Assembly (NCBI GenBank): GCA_947586185.1
Contig: CANPXN010000006.1
Coordinates: 1-64,000, forward strand
DNA from: an uncultured Clostridia bacterium
GTDB lineage: Bacteria > Bacillota > Clostridia > Oscillospirales > Ruminococcaceae
Reading direction: 5' to 3'
DNA: 64,000 nt
Shown here: in pieces, positions 1 to 9,641 of the stretch
Position numbering within the stretch: position 1 is the stretch's first letter
Layout of the letters: each line of letters begins with the position of its first letter
Notes under the pieces: generated by a model
Seen by the model: the letters and a program-made list of their open reading frames with translations, nothing else
What the model was told of the DNA's origin: nothing
The model's database searches: none
Made by a program: the position numbers and the translations under genes

Positions 1-1425
1 CCGGACACAAGTACTCTTATGTACAGAAGCGGTATAGGTCATGTTATGGCTGTGTCGGGACTTCATCTTGTATTGTTTTGTTCACTGATCTCATTTATAA
101 TAAAGCCCTTTCCGATAAACAGCAGGATAAAGTTTGCGATTCTTGAATCGGCAATTATTTTCTATGTTATCTTTAGCGGAATGTCCATATCTGTGATAAG
201 AGCGGCGATAATGCTTACTCTATCATATTCATCAGCATTGTTTTTCAGGCGTTCGGATACTCTTAATTCCATGTGTATAGCGGCGTTTGCAATGACTTTG
301 CATTTTCCGTATGTTATAACCTCTGCTTCTTTTATTTTGTCTTTCAGTGGGACATTTGGAGCAGGAGTGTTTGCTCCGTATTTTACAAGCAGACTTTCAG
401 ACGGAACATTTTTACGATGGCTATTTAAAACAGCGGCGTATACATTTCTTGTGTCAGTTTCTGTGATTCCTGCTTCAGTAATTTGTTTTGGAGAGATTTC
501 CGTTATCTCGCCTTTTGCAAATATAATCCTGACGCCTTTGTGTATGGCTGCCATCGCAATAGGCTTTGTATCAGCAGCATTTATGTTTACAGGATTTACG
601 GAATTTCTTATACGGATATCCGGAGCCTTATGCAAAATTGTGCTGAATGCTACGGAGCTTCTGGGTAATTCAAGCTTTTCCTACATAATTGTAAGCGATA
701 GCTGGCTTCATTACGTCGCTGTGATTTTAGTTCTATTTGTAGTTTTTGCGGCTTTGCTTTTTAGGAAAAGGAAGGTTACGACAATGGCTGCCGCTGTGGC
801 ATTTGTAATGTTTTACAGCCTCATTGGAATAAATGGCTTATATAAAGAGAAGAATCTCTATACAGCTGTAATGGGAAGTGAAAGCGCAGACGTTCTTGTG
901 ATCGCTCACGGCGGCAGCGCTGATATTATAGATATTTCTGGCAAAAGCGATAATTACAGATATGCAGCGAAATATCTCAGTGACAGTAATATTACAAGGG
1001 TCAACAATCTTGTGATTACCGAAAAGCCGTATCAGACCATGTCGGTGTATACAAATAATTTTGCGCTTTTTGATGTTGAAAATGTTGTTCTGCCCTCCGG
1101 TACATATATGCTTGAGGGAACGAAGCTTTGCGGATGCGATCCGGTTTATTCTGATTATAGCAGTCTTGACTGGAGCTATGATGATTATAGTATTTCTGTA
1201 AGAAAGGGTACTGTCTTTTTAAGCTTTGGTGAATTTTCATTTGTGCTGACTGACAGCGAAAGTAATGCCGTTAACGCAGAGGTTTTAGTTGAGTATGGAG
1301 GAGTGTTTGACGCTGAAAACTGCGGTAGGGTTATCTTAACAGAGGGAAGCGGTTATGAATACTGCGGTACAAATTATGAAATATGCGCCGGAAATGGCGG
1401 CAGAGTAAGTATCAGGAGGCTTTAA
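1..1425 (+). CDS. comEC: ComEC/Rec2-type DNA uptake channel protein, 3' part only
   Basis: The reading frame is open from base 1, so the 5' part lies outside the window; the first internal Met is at 19. The start contains the family motif GIGHVMAVSGLHL of the ComEC competence domain, followed by about eight hydrophobic segments. ComEC forms the inner-membrane channel that brings single-stranded DNA into the cell. After the membrane part comes a soluble tail of about 190 residues where other ComEC proteins carry a metallo-beta-lactamase fold. Here the usual HxHxDH-type metal site is absent: the corresponding strand reads LVITEKPYQTM. The protein is followed after 1 base by holA, the common Firmicutes neighbour. 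Identity is secure; activity of the tail is doubtful. Confidence 0.9.
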   Translation, partial: PDTSTLMYRSGIGHVMAVSGLHLVLFCSLISFIIKPFPINSRIKFAILESAIIFYVIFSGMSISVIRAAIMLTLSYSSALFFRRSDTLNSMCIAAFAMTLHFPYVITSASFILSFSGTFGAGVFAPYFTSRLSDGTFLRWLFKTAAYTFLVSVSVIPASVICFGEISVISPFANIILTPLCMAAIAIGFVSAAFMFTGFTEFLIRISGALCKIVLNATELLGNSSFSYIIVSDSWLHYVAVILVLFVVFAALLFRKRKVTTMAAAVAFVMFYSLIGINGLYKEKNLYTAVMGSESADVLVIAHGGSADIIDISGKSDNYRYAAKYLSDSNITRVNNLVITEKPYQTMSVYTNNFALFDVENVVLPSGTYMLEGTKLCGCDPVYSDYSSLDWSYDDYSISVRKGTVFLSFGEFSFVLTDSESNAVNAEVLVEYGGVFDAENCGRVILTEGSGYEYCGTNYEICAGNGGRVSIRRL

Positions 1426-1426
1426 G

Positions 1427-2473
1427 ATGCCTGAAATTTCAGTGCTTGATCTATCAAAAAAAATACGCTCCGGTGAAATTTCTGGAGTTTATTATATATA
1501 CGGGAAAGACGTTTCAGCTGTTGAAGCTGGTACTAAAAGTATTTTTAAAAAGCTGCTTGGCAAAAATTATGCAAATGATATTAACAGAATTGACGGCGGA
1601 AACGTTGATATAAGTATGCTTTGTGACATGCTGGAGCAAAATTCCATGTTCTCTCAGTATAACGCAGTTCTTATAAACGATCTGAATGCTGAGGAGCTTG
1701 GCGCCGATCAGCTGAAAGCTCTTATAAAGATTGTTGAGGATATTCCGGAAAATACCGTTGCCGTTTTCAACATAACAGGTATTTCCATTACTAATGCAAA
1801 AAATAAAATTACTGCTAAAAATAAAAAGCTTATGGACGCCGTTGCAAAAAAAGGGATTGTGTGTAACTGTCAGCTTAAAACTGCCGCAGCTCTGGGAAAG
1901 GCTTTGTGTGACAGAGCTAAAAAGCTGGGGTGTATCATCTCAAAAAAGAATGCTGAGAGAATAGCTGCCGAATGCCTTTTAAATACGCTTACTGCCTACA
2001 GTGAGATCGACAAGCTATGCGACTATTGTCAGGAGGGCGAAATTACCTCCGAAATGATAGACATGCTGGTTTCAGGTCAGATCGAAACAGATGCCTTTAA
2101 GCTGGCGTCCGCAGTTACCTCAATGAATGCTCGGCTTGCATTTACCATACTTAATAATCTCATTGATACTCATACAGAGCCGATAGCCATAATATCCGCT
2201 GTATCAAGGTCATTTGTGGATCTTTACAGAGCTCGTGCAGCAATGACTGTGGGAAAATATCAGGCTGATATAATTGCGGATTTTTCTTATAAGGGCAGGG
2301 AGTTCGTAGTCAATAACGCATATCGTGACTGTCGCAGGATATCTGTCGAGGGAATGCGAAGATGTATAGAAATACTGAGAAGTGCGGAACGAAAGCTGAA
2401 AAGCTCCTCTCTTGACGGAGGAATAATGCTTGAAAAAACAGTTGCAGAAATGCTTATTGCCGTTAGACAGTAG
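1427..2473 (+). CDS. holA: DNA polymerase III delta subunit
   Basis: This 348-residue protein matches HolA in length and pattern: an N-terminal AAA+-like part beginning with VYYIYGKD, a middle part with FNITG and a helical C-terminal collar domain. HolA opens the sliding clamp in the clamp-loader complex. It has no canonical Walker A motif, as is normal for delta. The start ATG follows AGGAGG and sits 1 base after the comEC stop, so the two are probably translated from one message. The comEC-holA order is common in Firmicutes. Confidence 0.92.
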   Translation: MPEISVLDLSKKIRSGEISGVYYIYGKDVSAVEAGTKSIFKKLLGKNYANDINRIDGGNVDISMLCDMLEQNSMFSQYNAVLINDLNAEELGADQLKALIKIVEDIPENTVAVFNITGISITNAKNKITAKNKKLMDAVAKKGIVCNCQLKTAAALGKALCDRAKKLGCIISKKNAERIAAECLLNTLTAYSEIDKLCDYCQEGEITSEMIDMLVSGQIETDAFKLASAVTSMNARLAFTILNNLIDTHTEPIAIISAVSRSFVDLYRARAAMTVGKYQADIIADFSYKGREFVVNNAYRDCRRISVEGMRRCIEILRSAERKLKSSSLDGGIMLEKTVAEMLIAVRQ

Positions 2474-2481
2474 GAGGTACT

Positions 2482-3072
2482 ATGCTTAAAATAAAAGAAG
2501 CTGTTATTGTTGAGGGAAAGTATGATAAAATAAAGCTTTCTTCTATTATAAATGCAGTGATCATACCTACAAACGGCTTTAATATATTCAAAAACAAAGA
2601 AACTGTAGAGCTTGTTAAATTTTATGCAGAGCATACTGGAATAATAATTCTGACTGATTCCGACGCTGCCGGTTTCAAGATACGGAGCTATATAAAGAGC
2701 GTTGTGAAAAATGGCAGGATCATTAATGTCTATATCCCCGATGTTTTCGGTAAGGAGAAAAGAAAGACTAAGCCTTCAGCGGAGGGAAAGCTGGGGGTTG
2801 AGGGAATCAGCAAAAGTCTGATCATTGAAGCTTTTGAAAAAGCCGGAGTTTCAGCATCGGCAGATTCTGCAAGGGGAAATATAACAAAGGCGGATCTTTT
2901 TGAGTATGGACTTACCGGCGGAAAGAACAGCTCGGTATACAGAAAAATGATTCTTAAAGCTCTGGGGCTTCCGGGTATGCTTTCAGCAAACGGAATGCTT
3001 GAGGTTATAAATACAATGATGAACAAAGAGGAATTTGAGAAAATTATTGATAGTGTAGTTAAAGGGGATTAA
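2482..3072 (+). CDS. rnmV: Toprim-domain ribonuclease M5-like protein
   Basis: The 196-residue protein starts with IKEAVIVEGKYD, has a central ILTDSDAAGFKIR and then GKLGVEGIS. These correspond to the Toprim acidic residues (Glu then DxD) and the GVEH-like motif of RNase M5, which matures the 5S rRNA precursor. The C-terminal half has the family pattern DLFEYGLTGGKNS followed by a short helical tail ending in EEFEKII. RNase M5 is usually next to ksgA; here it lies between holA and an MBOAT gene, so the family is well supported but the rRNA role is inferred. Confidence 0.8.
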   Translation: MLKIKEAVIVEGKYDKIKLSSIINAVIIPTNGFNIFKNKETVELVKFYAEHTGIIILTDSDAAGFKIRSYIKSVVKNGRIINVYIPDVFGKEKRKTKPSAEGKLGVEGISKSLIIEAFEKAGVSASADSARGNITKADLFEYGLTGGKNSSVYRKMILKALGLPGMLSANGMLEVINTMMNKEEFEKIIDSVVKGD

Positions 3073-3073
3073 A

Positions 3074-4465
3074 ATGGTTTTTTCGAGTATAACTTTCTTA
3101 TACTACTTTCTTCCGGCTGTTTTGCTGATATATTATATATCGCCGAAGCAATTCAAAAATATGATCATGCTTCTGGCAGGTCTGTTTTTCTACGCATGGG
3201 GAGAGCCGGTCTATGTTTTGCTTATGCTGTTTTCGACTCTTGTCGACTATATGGCAGGACGTGTTATCGACAGGCATGATGATAACCCCGGCATGCGACG
3301 GGTTGCCCTTATATGCTCTCTCGCAATAAATATAGGTCTGCTGGGGGTATTCAAATACAGCTCTTTTATAGCGGGAATTTTCGGCGCAGAAGTTAAGCCT
3401 CTGCCTCTTCCGATAGGAATATCATTTTATACTTTTCAGAGTATGTCATATACCATCGACCTTTACAGAAGACAGATTAAGGTTCAGAAGAGTTTTATTA
3501 ATTTTGCGACCTATGTATCCTTGTTCCCTCAGATAGTTGCAGGCCCAATTGTAAGATATGAGGATGTTCAGAACGAAATAAACTCAAGAAAAATAAACGG
3601 ACTTCTGCTTGGAGAGGGTGCAGGAATCTTTATTACAGGACTCGCTAAAAAAGTTCTCATCGCCAATAATATCGGCATGCTGTGGACGGAGATAAAGGCC
3701 CTTGACTATGGCAGCATATCCATGCTGACCGCATGGCTTGGAATACTTGCTTTTACATTCCAGATATATTTCGACTTTTCAGGATATTCCGATATGGCAA
3801 TAGGGCTTGGAAAGATGCTTGGTTTTAACTTCCCGAAAAACTTTGACCATCCTTATATTTCAAGAAGCATTTCAGAATTTTGGAGAAGGTGGCACATAAC
3901 TCTCGGATCATGGTTTAAAAACTATGTGTATATTTCTCTCGGCGGCAACAGGAGGGGCAAGGGCAAGACCCTTAGAAATCTTCTCATTGTGTGGGCGCTT
4001 ACCGGACTTTGGCACGGAGCAAGCTGGAACTTCGTACTGTGGGGACTTTATTTTGGCGTTATCATAGTAATAGAGCGTGTATGGCTTGGAAAGAAGCTTG
4101 AAAACCTGCGCCCTTGCGTAAGCATTTTCTATACCTTTGTTTTAGTCGTGTTGGGATGGGTTCTGTTTGACACAAACACTTTAAGCGATGCCGCCGGATT
4201 TTACAAGGCAATGTTCTTCGGAACAGGAAAAATTGTAGATAAGTTTGCACTGTATCAGCTTAAATCCTATGCAATAATGTTTCTGATATGTATTGCCGCT
4301 TCCGGAGAGTTTGCTGTAAAATGTATGGCAAAATGGCGTAAAAATAAAAAGCAGTCAAGGCTTATAAGCAATATAGGACCTTTGGTTCAGTGCGGGGAGT
4401 TCCTGCTTTGTACGGCATATCTTGTTGACGCAAGCTATAATCCGTTTCTTTATTTCAGATTTTAA
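3074..4465 (+). CDS. MBOAT-family O-acyltransferase (AlgI/DltB-like)
   Basis: The 463-residue polytopic membrane protein has the MBOAT hallmarks: YFDFSGYSDMAIGLGKMLG, FWRRWHITLGSWFKNYVY and the catalytic-His segment LTGLWHGASWNF. AlgI-like MBOATs pass acyl groups across the membrane to an extracytoplasmic partner that acylates a polysaccharide or wall polymer. The ATG is 1 base after the upstream stop. The next gene encodes a DHHW protein, the usual partner of this class (AlgJ/AlgX-like), so acetylation of an exopolymer is the likely job. No dltA/C/D is present, which argues against D-alanylation. Confidence 0.9.
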   Translation: MVFSSITFLYYFLPAVLLIYYISPKQFKNMIMLLAGLFFYAWGEPVYVLLMLFSTLVDYMAGRVIDRHDDNPGMRRVALICSLAINIGLLGVFKYSSFIAGIFGAEVKPLPLPIGISFYTFQSMSYTIDLYRRQIKVQKSFINFATYVSLFPQIVAGPIVRYEDVQNEINSRKINGLLLGEGAGIFITGLAKKVLIANNIGMLWTEIKALDYGSISMLTAWLGILAFTFQIYFDFSGYSDMAIGLGKMLGFNFPKNFDHPYISRSISEFWRRWHITLGSWFKNYVYISLGGNRRGKGKTLRNLLIVWALTGLWHGASWNFVLWGLYFGVIIVIERVWLGKKLENLRPCVSIFYTFVLVVLGWVLFDTNTLSDAAGFYKAMFFGTGKIVDKFALYQLKSYAIMFLICIAASGEFAVKCMAKWRKNKKQSRLISNIGPLVQCGEFLLCTAYLVDASYNPFLYFRF

Positions 4466-4477
4466 GGAGGGACAGAA

Positions 4478-5611
4478 TTGAGTAATTCACAAAAAATCAA
4501 AACAGCTGCAATGTTTATTCTTGTAATATTCATTCTTCCCATTCTTTCAATGTGTTCCAAGAAGAAAACCTTTTCAGAGGCTGAAAACAGAAGTCTTGCT
4601 GAAAAGCCTGAAATATCTTTAAGCGCAGTAAAGGATAAGAGCTATATGAATGACCTTGAAGCGTATATTTCAGACCACTTTACCGGACGTCTGTCCTGGA
4701 TAAAAATGAAGTCGTTTACGGAGCGAATGTCCGGTAAGGATGAGATAAACGGCGTCTATATAACTGATGAAAGGCTTATAGAAAAGCTTCCTGAGCCTGA
4801 TAAGGAAGAAGTTGAAAAGTCAGTTGAGGCAATAAATCATTTTGCAGAGCTTTATGATACAAAAGTATATTTTCTTCTTGCGCCTACTTCGGCAGGAATC
4901 TACAGAGATAAAATATCAAAGCTTGCATCCCAGGAGGATCAGAAAAGCTTTATAGGCTCAGTTTATAGCAGGCTTTCAGAAAATGTTACTCCTATTGACG
5001 TTTATGATACAATGTACTCTGCAAGGGATAAGTATATTTACTATCGTAACGACCACCACTGGACAAGCCTCGGAGCTTACAAGGCCTATGCTTATGCAAT
5101 TGAAAAGCTTGGGCTTAGAGCTGTGGACTACAGCAAGTATTCCGTTGAACATGCCAGCAGCGATTTTAAGGGCACATTTTATTCTAAATGCCTTTATAAT
5201 GGAATAAAGCCTGACGTAATTGACATATACAGCTATGATGAAGGCTCACATGTTACCGGAGTTAATATGAATGACGGCACAAAGGAAAGCCATGCCGGAG
5301 ATATTTATTTTCGTGAATATCTTAAAACAAACGATAAGTATTGCGTTTTTCTCGGACGTAATCAGGCATATATGAATATTAAAACCAATGTCAGAAACGA
5401 CAAGAAGATACTTGTTATAAAGGATTCTTATGCAAATAGCTTTGTGCCGTTCCTAACTCAGAATTACAGCGAAATATCAGTCATAGATTTAAGATATGTT
5501 AAAAATTCAATTAAGGATTTTGCGAATCCAAACGATTATGACCAGGTATTATTTCTTTATAATGCTTCGACATTTTCTACAGACCAGAATGTAAAGGTTG
5601 CCGGCTTTTAA
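4478..5611 (+). CDS. DHHW-family extracytoplasmic acyltransferase partner
   Basis: This 377-residue protein begins at a TTG spaced from AAGGAGGG and has one N-terminal membrane anchor (about residues 9-27) followed by an extracellular domain. The segment YYRNDHHWTSLGAYKAY carries the family-defining DHHW motif, and VIKDSYANSFVPFL is the Ser-containing block expected of AlgJ/AlgX-like SGNH folds. It probably accepts the acyl group handled by the adjacent MBOAT protein and places it on a surface polymer. The lipid-like Cys near residue 26 (MCSKKK) follows the anchor but lacks a clear lipobox, so membrane anchoring by the helix is preferred. Confidence 0.87.
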   Translation: MSNSQKIKTAAMFILVIFILPILSMCSKKKTFSEAENRSLAEKPEISLSAVKDKSYMNDLEAYISDHFTGRLSWIKMKSFTERMSGKDEINGVYITDERLIEKLPEPDKEEVEKSVEAINHFAELYDTKVYFLLAPTSAGIYRDKISKLASQEDQKSFIGSVYSRLSENVTPIDVYDTMYSARDKYIYYRNDHHWTSLGAYKAYAYAIEKLGLRAVDYSKYSVEHASSDFKGTFYSKCLYNGIKPDVIDIYSYDEGSHVTGVNMNDGTKESHAGDIYFREYLKTNDKYCVFLGRNQAYMNIKTNVRNDKKILVIKDSYANSFVPFLTQNYSEISVIDLRYVKNSIKDFANPNDYDQVLFLYNASTFSTDQNVKVAGF

Positions 5612-5635
5612 ACGGAAGATATTGGCGGCGTTCTA

Positions 5636-5663
5636 TTGACAAAAAACTCAATCTATACTATAA
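5636..5663 (+). promoter_or_regulatory. SigA-type promoter of leuCDB
   Basis: TTGACA at 5636-5641 and TATAAT at 5658-5663 match consensus exactly, with a 16-bp spacer. Transcription would start near 5670, leaving a leader of about 140 nt before leuC. Confidence 0.75.
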
Positions 5664-5728
5664 TTATATATGTAGTTTGTTTAAGTGCAGCTTTTATGCC
5701 AAGCCTGCAATAATACTTCTAAGGGGAT

Positions 5729-5762
5729 AAGCTCCATCTCTTGCGCATAAGGGGTGGAGCTT
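5729..5762 (+). promoter_or_regulatory. Hairpin in the leuCDB leader, possible attenuator
   Basis: AAGCTCCA at 5729-5736 pairs with TGGAGCTT at 5755-5762 around an 18-nt loop. Upstream, TGCAG and CTGCA near 5684-5710 can form another small stem. The U-run after the stem is short, so termination is uncertain. I see neither a leucine-rich leader peptide nor the T-box consensus. It ends 46 nt before the leuC start. Confidence 0.4.
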
Positions 5763-5808
5763 TAAAAATGATAATTATTAATATTATATAATGCAAAGGA
5801 GAATATCT

Positions 5809-7071
5809 ATGGGAATGACAATGACACAGAAAATTCTTGCAGACCACTGCGGTCTTGAATCTGTCAAGGCCGGACAGCTTATTAACTGCCGTCTTGATAT
5901 GGTTCTGGGAAATGATGTTACAACGCCTGTTGCTATTAACGAGTTCAATAAATTCGGCTTTACAAGCGTTTTTGACAAGGAGAAAATATCAATGGTAATG
6001 GATCATTTTACTCCTAACAAAGACATAAAAGCGGCAGGCCTTACAAAATGCTGCCGTGACTTTGCAGGAGAATATAAGATCAAAAATTACTTTGATGTAG
6101 GTACTGTTGGCATTGAACATGCCCTTCTTCCTGAACAGGGTATTGTTGCCAGCGGTGACGTTATTATCGGCGCTGACAGCCACACATGTACATATGGAGC
6201 TCTTGGCGCTTTCTCAACAGGCGTAGGTTCTACAGATATGGCTGCCGGTATGGCAACAGGTATGGCATGGTTCAAGGTTCCTGCTGCAATTAAATTCAAT
6301 CTCACAGGAAAGCTTAAACCATATGTAAGCGGAAAGGATGTCATCCTTCACATTATAGGAATGATAGGTGTTGATGGCGCTTTATACAAGTCCATGGAAT
6401 TTTCCGGTGAGGGCCTTCCAAACCTTTCGATGGACGACCGCTTTACTATGGCTAACATGGCTATTGAAGCAGGCGCCAAGAACGGTATATTTGAAGTTGA
6501 CGATAAGACTATTGAATACCAGAAGGGTAGAGTTAACAGGGAATACAAGATTTACAAGGCGGACGATGATGCTGAATATGAAAAGGTATACGATATTGAC
6601 CTTTCAGAAATCGGTATGACAGTTGCATGTCCGCATCTTCCTGAAAATACAAGGCCGGTTGAAGAGCTTGGTGATATAGAGATTGATCAGGTAGTGATAG
6701 GCTCTTGTACAAACGGACGTATTGAAGATATGCGTGCCGCAGCTGAGGTTCTGAAGGGCAAAAAGGTTGCAAGCAGAGTTCGTTGTATCGTTATTCCTGC
6801 AACACAGCAGATATACCTCGATGCAATGAAAGAGGGTCTTCTTGAGATCTTCATCAATGCCGGCTGCGCAGTTTCAACACCTACATGCGGACCTTGCCTC
6901 GGAGGACACATGGGTATTCTTGCTGCCGGAGAAAAGGCGGTTTCAACTACAAACAGAAACTTTGTCGGACGTATGGGCGATGTAACAAGTGAAATTTATC
7001 TTTCAAGCCCTGCTGTTGCAGCTGCTTCAGCCGTACTTGGAAGAATCGGTTCGCCATACGACCTTAAATAA
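5809..7071 (+). CDS. leuC: 3-isopropylmalate dehydratase large subunit
   Basis: LeuC with LeuD isomerises 2-isopropylmalate to 3-isopropylmalate in leucine synthesis, using a 4Fe-4S cluster. The cluster ligands are visible in VIGSCTNGR and the CGPC of [22 protein letters not shown] is also typical of the aconitase superfamily. At 420 residues it is the shorter, homoaconitase-like type common in Clostridia and archaea. An upstream in-frame ATG at 5791 precedes the ribosome site AAAGGAG (5795-5801), so 5809 is the start. It heads leuC-leuD-leuB behind a consensus promoter. Confidence 0.95.
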   Translation: MGMTMTQKILADHCGLESVKAGQLINCRLDMVLGNDVTTPVAINEFNKFGFTSVFDKEKISMVMDHFTPNKDIKAAGLTKCCRDFAGEYKIKNYFDVGTVGIEHALLPEQGIVASGDVIIGADSHTCTYGALGAFSTGVGSTDMAAGMATGMAWFKVPAAIKFNLTGKLKPYVSGKDVILHIIGMIGVDGALYKSMEFSGEGLPNLSMDDRFTMANMAIEAGAKNGIFEVDDKTIEYQKGRVNREYKIYKADDDAEYEKVYDIDLSEIGMTVACPHLPENTRPVEELGDIEIDQVVIGSCTNGRIEDMRAAAEVLKGKKVASRVRCIVIPATQQIYLDAMKEGLLEIFINAGCAVSTPTCGPCLGGHMGILAAGEKAVSTTNRNFVGRMGDVTSEIYLSSPAVAAASAVLGRIGSPYDLK

Positions 7072-7088
7072 AGAAAGGAGCACTGACA

Positions 7089-7577
7089 ATGACAGTTAAA
7101 GGTAAAGTACATAAATACGGGGATAATGTTGACACAGACGTAATTATCCCTGCAAGATATCTTAATACTTCCGTACACAGTGAGCTTGCAAAGCACTGTA
7201 TGGAGGATATTGACAAGGACTTTGTAAACAAGGTTCAGCAGGGTGATATTATGGTTGCAAAGGAAAACTTCGGCTGCGGTTCTTCGAGAGAGCATGCTCC
7301 AATTGCTATTAAGGCAAGCGGTATTTCATGTGTAATTGCTGCGACCTTTGCAAGAATATTCTACAGAAACTCTATTAATACAGCGCTTCCGATTCTGGAG
7401 TGCAGAGAAGCTGCTGAAAGAATAGATAACGGCGACGAGGTAGAGATAAATTTTGATACCGGCGAAATAAAGAATGTTACCAAGAATGAAGCATATCATG
7501 CTGAGCCGTTTCCGGATTTTATTAAGGAGATCATTGATGCCGGAGGACTTATGAATTCAATAAAGGAGAAAAAATAA
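7089..7577 (+). CDS. leuD: 3-isopropylmalate dehydratase small subunit
   Basis: The 162-residue protein has the swivel-domain motifs [13 protein letters not shown] and [15 protein letters not shown], typical of LeuD/HacB small subunits, and completes the dehydratase with LeuC 17 bp upstream. AAAGGAG precedes its ATG. Its stop overlaps the leuB start by one base (TAATG), so leuD and leuB are translationally coupled. Confidence 0.95.
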   Translation: MTVKGKVHKYGDNVDTDVIIPARYLNTSVHSELAKHCMEDIDKDFVNKVQQGDIMVAKENFGCGSSREHAPIAIKASGISCVIAATFARIFYRNSINTALPILECREAAERIDNGDEVEINFDTGEIKNVTKNEAYHAEPFPDFIKEIIDAGGLMNSIKEKK

Positions 7578-8647
7578 TGGAAAAGAATATTGCTGTAATA
7601 AAGGGCGACGGTATCGGCCCGGAAATCGTTAATGAAGCTATTAAGGTTCTTGATAAAACTGCTGAAAGGTTTGGCCATAAATTCAGTTATAAGGAAGTTC
7701 TCATGGGAGGCTGTGCAATTGACGCAGAGGGAACTCCTCTTCCGCAGAAAACAATTGACGTATGTCTTGCTTCAGACAGCGTTCTTTTGGGAGCAGTAGG
7801 CGGTCCTAAGTGGGATACCCTTCCGGGTGATCAGCGTCCGGAAAAGGGACTTTTGGGTATAAGAAAGGCTCTGAATCTTTTTGCAAATATAAGACCTGCA
7901 AAGCTTTTTGCACCTTTAGCAGATGCATGTCCTCTTAAAAAGGAGATCACGGACAAGGGACTTGACCTTGTAATCGTCCGTGAGCTTACAGGCGGCGTAT
8001 ATTTTGGAAAGCACACAACCTTTGAAGAGGATGGAGTAACGGTTGCAGACGATGACATGCGCTATCATGATTATGAAATCGAGAGAATTATCAGAGTTGC
8101 CTTTGATATGGCTAAAAAGCGTTCCGGAAAGGTGAGCTCTGTTGACAAGGCGAATGTTCTTGATACTTCAAGACTTTGGAGAAAAATAGCCCATAGCATA
8201 AGCGAGGAAAACCCTGACGTTCAGTATAACGACGTTCTTGTTGACAACTGTGCTATGCAGCTTGTACGTGATCCGTCGCAGTTTGATGTTATTGTAACAG
8301 AAAACCTTTTTGGAGATATCCTTTCAGACGAGGCGAGCATGATCACCGGTTCTCTCGGTATGATCCCAAGTGCAAGCCTTGGTGAAGGCTCCTTCGGAAT
8401 GTATGAGCCGATCCATGGTTCAGCTCCTGATATTGCAGGACAGAATATTGCAAATCCTATTGCAACTATTCTTTCAGCTTCTATGATGCTGAGATACTCA
8501 TTTGATATGGGTAAGGAAGCCGATGCAATTGATGACGCAGTAAACAAGGTTCTTGCCGAAGGCTACCGCACAGGCGATATTATGAGCGAGGGAATGAAGA
8601 AGGTTTCATGCTCAGAGATCGGAAGCCTTATCGCTGATAGAATTTAA
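7577..8647 (+). CDS. leuB: 3-isopropylmalate dehydrogenase
   Basis: The 356-residue enzyme oxidises and decarboxylates 3-isopropylmalate with NAD+ to the keto acid precursor of leucine. IAVIKGDGIGPEIV at the N-terminus, GLLGIRKAL, IVRELTGGVYFG, VTENLFGDILSDEASM and PIHGSAPDIAGQ are family blocks covering substrate arginines, metal-binding Asp residues and the NAD site. It closes the leuCDB group; leuA is not in the window. Its stop overlaps the start of the mscS-like gene (TAATG). Confidence 0.95.
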   Translation: MEKNIAVIKGDGIGPEIVNEAIKVLDKTAERFGHKFSYKEVLMGGCAIDAEGTPLPQKTIDVCLASDSVLLGAVGGPKWDTLPGDQRPEKGLLGIRKALNLFANIRPAKLFAPLADACPLKKEITDKGLDLVIVRELTGGVYFGKHTTFEEDGVTVADDDMRYHDYEIERIIRVAFDMAKKRSGKVSSVDKANVLDTSRLWRKIAHSISEENPDVQYNDVLVDNCAMQLVRDPSQFDVIVTENLFGDILSDEASMITGSLGMIPSASLGEGSFGMYEPIHGSAPDIAGQNIANPIATILSASMMLRYSFDMGKEADAIDDAVNKVLAEGYRTGDIMSEGMKKVSCSEIGSLIADRI

Positions 8648-9543
8648 TGAAGGTGTTATTTTTAACTGCGGCTCAGAGCGGTACTGATGAAACAAACGCT
8701 GTTGAAAATGTTTTAAGCGAAGCTGTGAAAGAATCCAGCAGAGTCGGGGATTTTCTTTCAGAGATCGGCGACCATATAATGTCGGCTGTTCCGACAATAT
8801 TGATTGCTTTGCTCGTATTTATCGGTGGTTTCATCATAACGAGAATACTGCTTAGGATTTTCACTAAATGTATGGACAGAAGCAATGCGGATGGAACAGC
8901 GGCAAGCTTTCTGCGTTCACTTCTGAAAATATTGCTGCTCACTATAAATCTTATTATCACACTTTCTGTTTTGAAAATACCTATGACGTCAATAATAGCT
9001 GTACTCAGCGCTGCCGGTCTTGCAGTTGGTCTTGCGCTTCAGAACAGCCTTTCAAATCTTGCCGGTGGTTTCATAATTTTGTTTTCAAAGCCGTTTAAGG
9101 CAGGGGATTACATTGAAACAAATTATTCAAGCGGAAATGTTGAGAGTATCAGTATTCTATATACAAAAATTATAACTGTAGATAATAAGACAGTTTATAT
9201 CCCAAACGGAAAGGTAGCTGATTCGCTGATCATTAATTACAGTGAACAGGATTGCCGCCGTGTGGATTTTGAGTTTGGAATAAGCTATACCGATGACTTT
9301 GAAAAGGCAAAGGAGATAATTCTCTCCGTTGCAGATGAGTATGAGCTTGTGCTAAGTGAACCCGAAACTCTTGTGCGTCTTGGAAAGCAGGAAGCAAGCA
9401 GCTTGCAGATAATTACAAATGTCTGGACAAAGACTGAAAATTACTGGACTGTTAAATATGATATGATGGAAATGGTAACGAAAGCTTTTCAGGAAAAAGG
9501 CGTATCCATACCATATAATCAGCTTGATGTACATATAACTTAG
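8647..9543 (+). CDS. MscS-family small-conductance mechanosensitive channel
   Basis: The 298-residue protein has a short N-terminal extension, three hydrophobic segments (about residues 40-65, 80-100 and 110-135) and then the MscS pore-proximal signature LAVGLALQNSLSNLAGG and FSKPFKAGDYIE. The remainder is the cytoplasmic beta and alpha/beta vestibule. Such channels release solutes during osmotic downshock. The start overlaps the leuB stop, but no functional link with leucine synthesis is implied. Confidence 0.92.
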   Translation: MKVLFLTAAQSGTDETNAVENVLSEAVKESSRVGDFLSEIGDHIMSAVPTILIALLVFIGGFIITRILLRIFTKCMDRSNADGTAASFLRSLLKILLLTINLIITLSVLKIPMTSIIAVLSAAGLAVGLALQNSLSNLAGGFIILFSKPFKAGDYIETNYSSGNVESISILYTKIITVDNKTVYIPNGKVADSLIINYSEQDCRRVDFEFGISYTDDFEKAKEIILSVADEYELVLSEPETLVRLGKQEASSLQIITNVWTKTENYWTVKYDMMEMVTKAFQEKGVSIPYNQLDVHIT

Positions 9544-9641
9544 GGCAATATGTCCCCTACGCCCTTAGGCGTGGATACCATTTACATATTCAGTGAGTGA
9601 TACGATTCCTTATTGAAACTGAAGGAGTTTTTTCAGGCAAA

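Noticed and set aside
162..635. Long - strand open frames opposite comEC and many other genes
   Set aside because: They are shadows of the coding strand with poor start sites and compositions unlike proteins.
5660..5808. T-box riboswitch before leuC
   Set aside because: The conserved T-box block AGGGTGGNACCGCG and a specifier loop are not present; GGGGTGGAGC is only a partial likeness.
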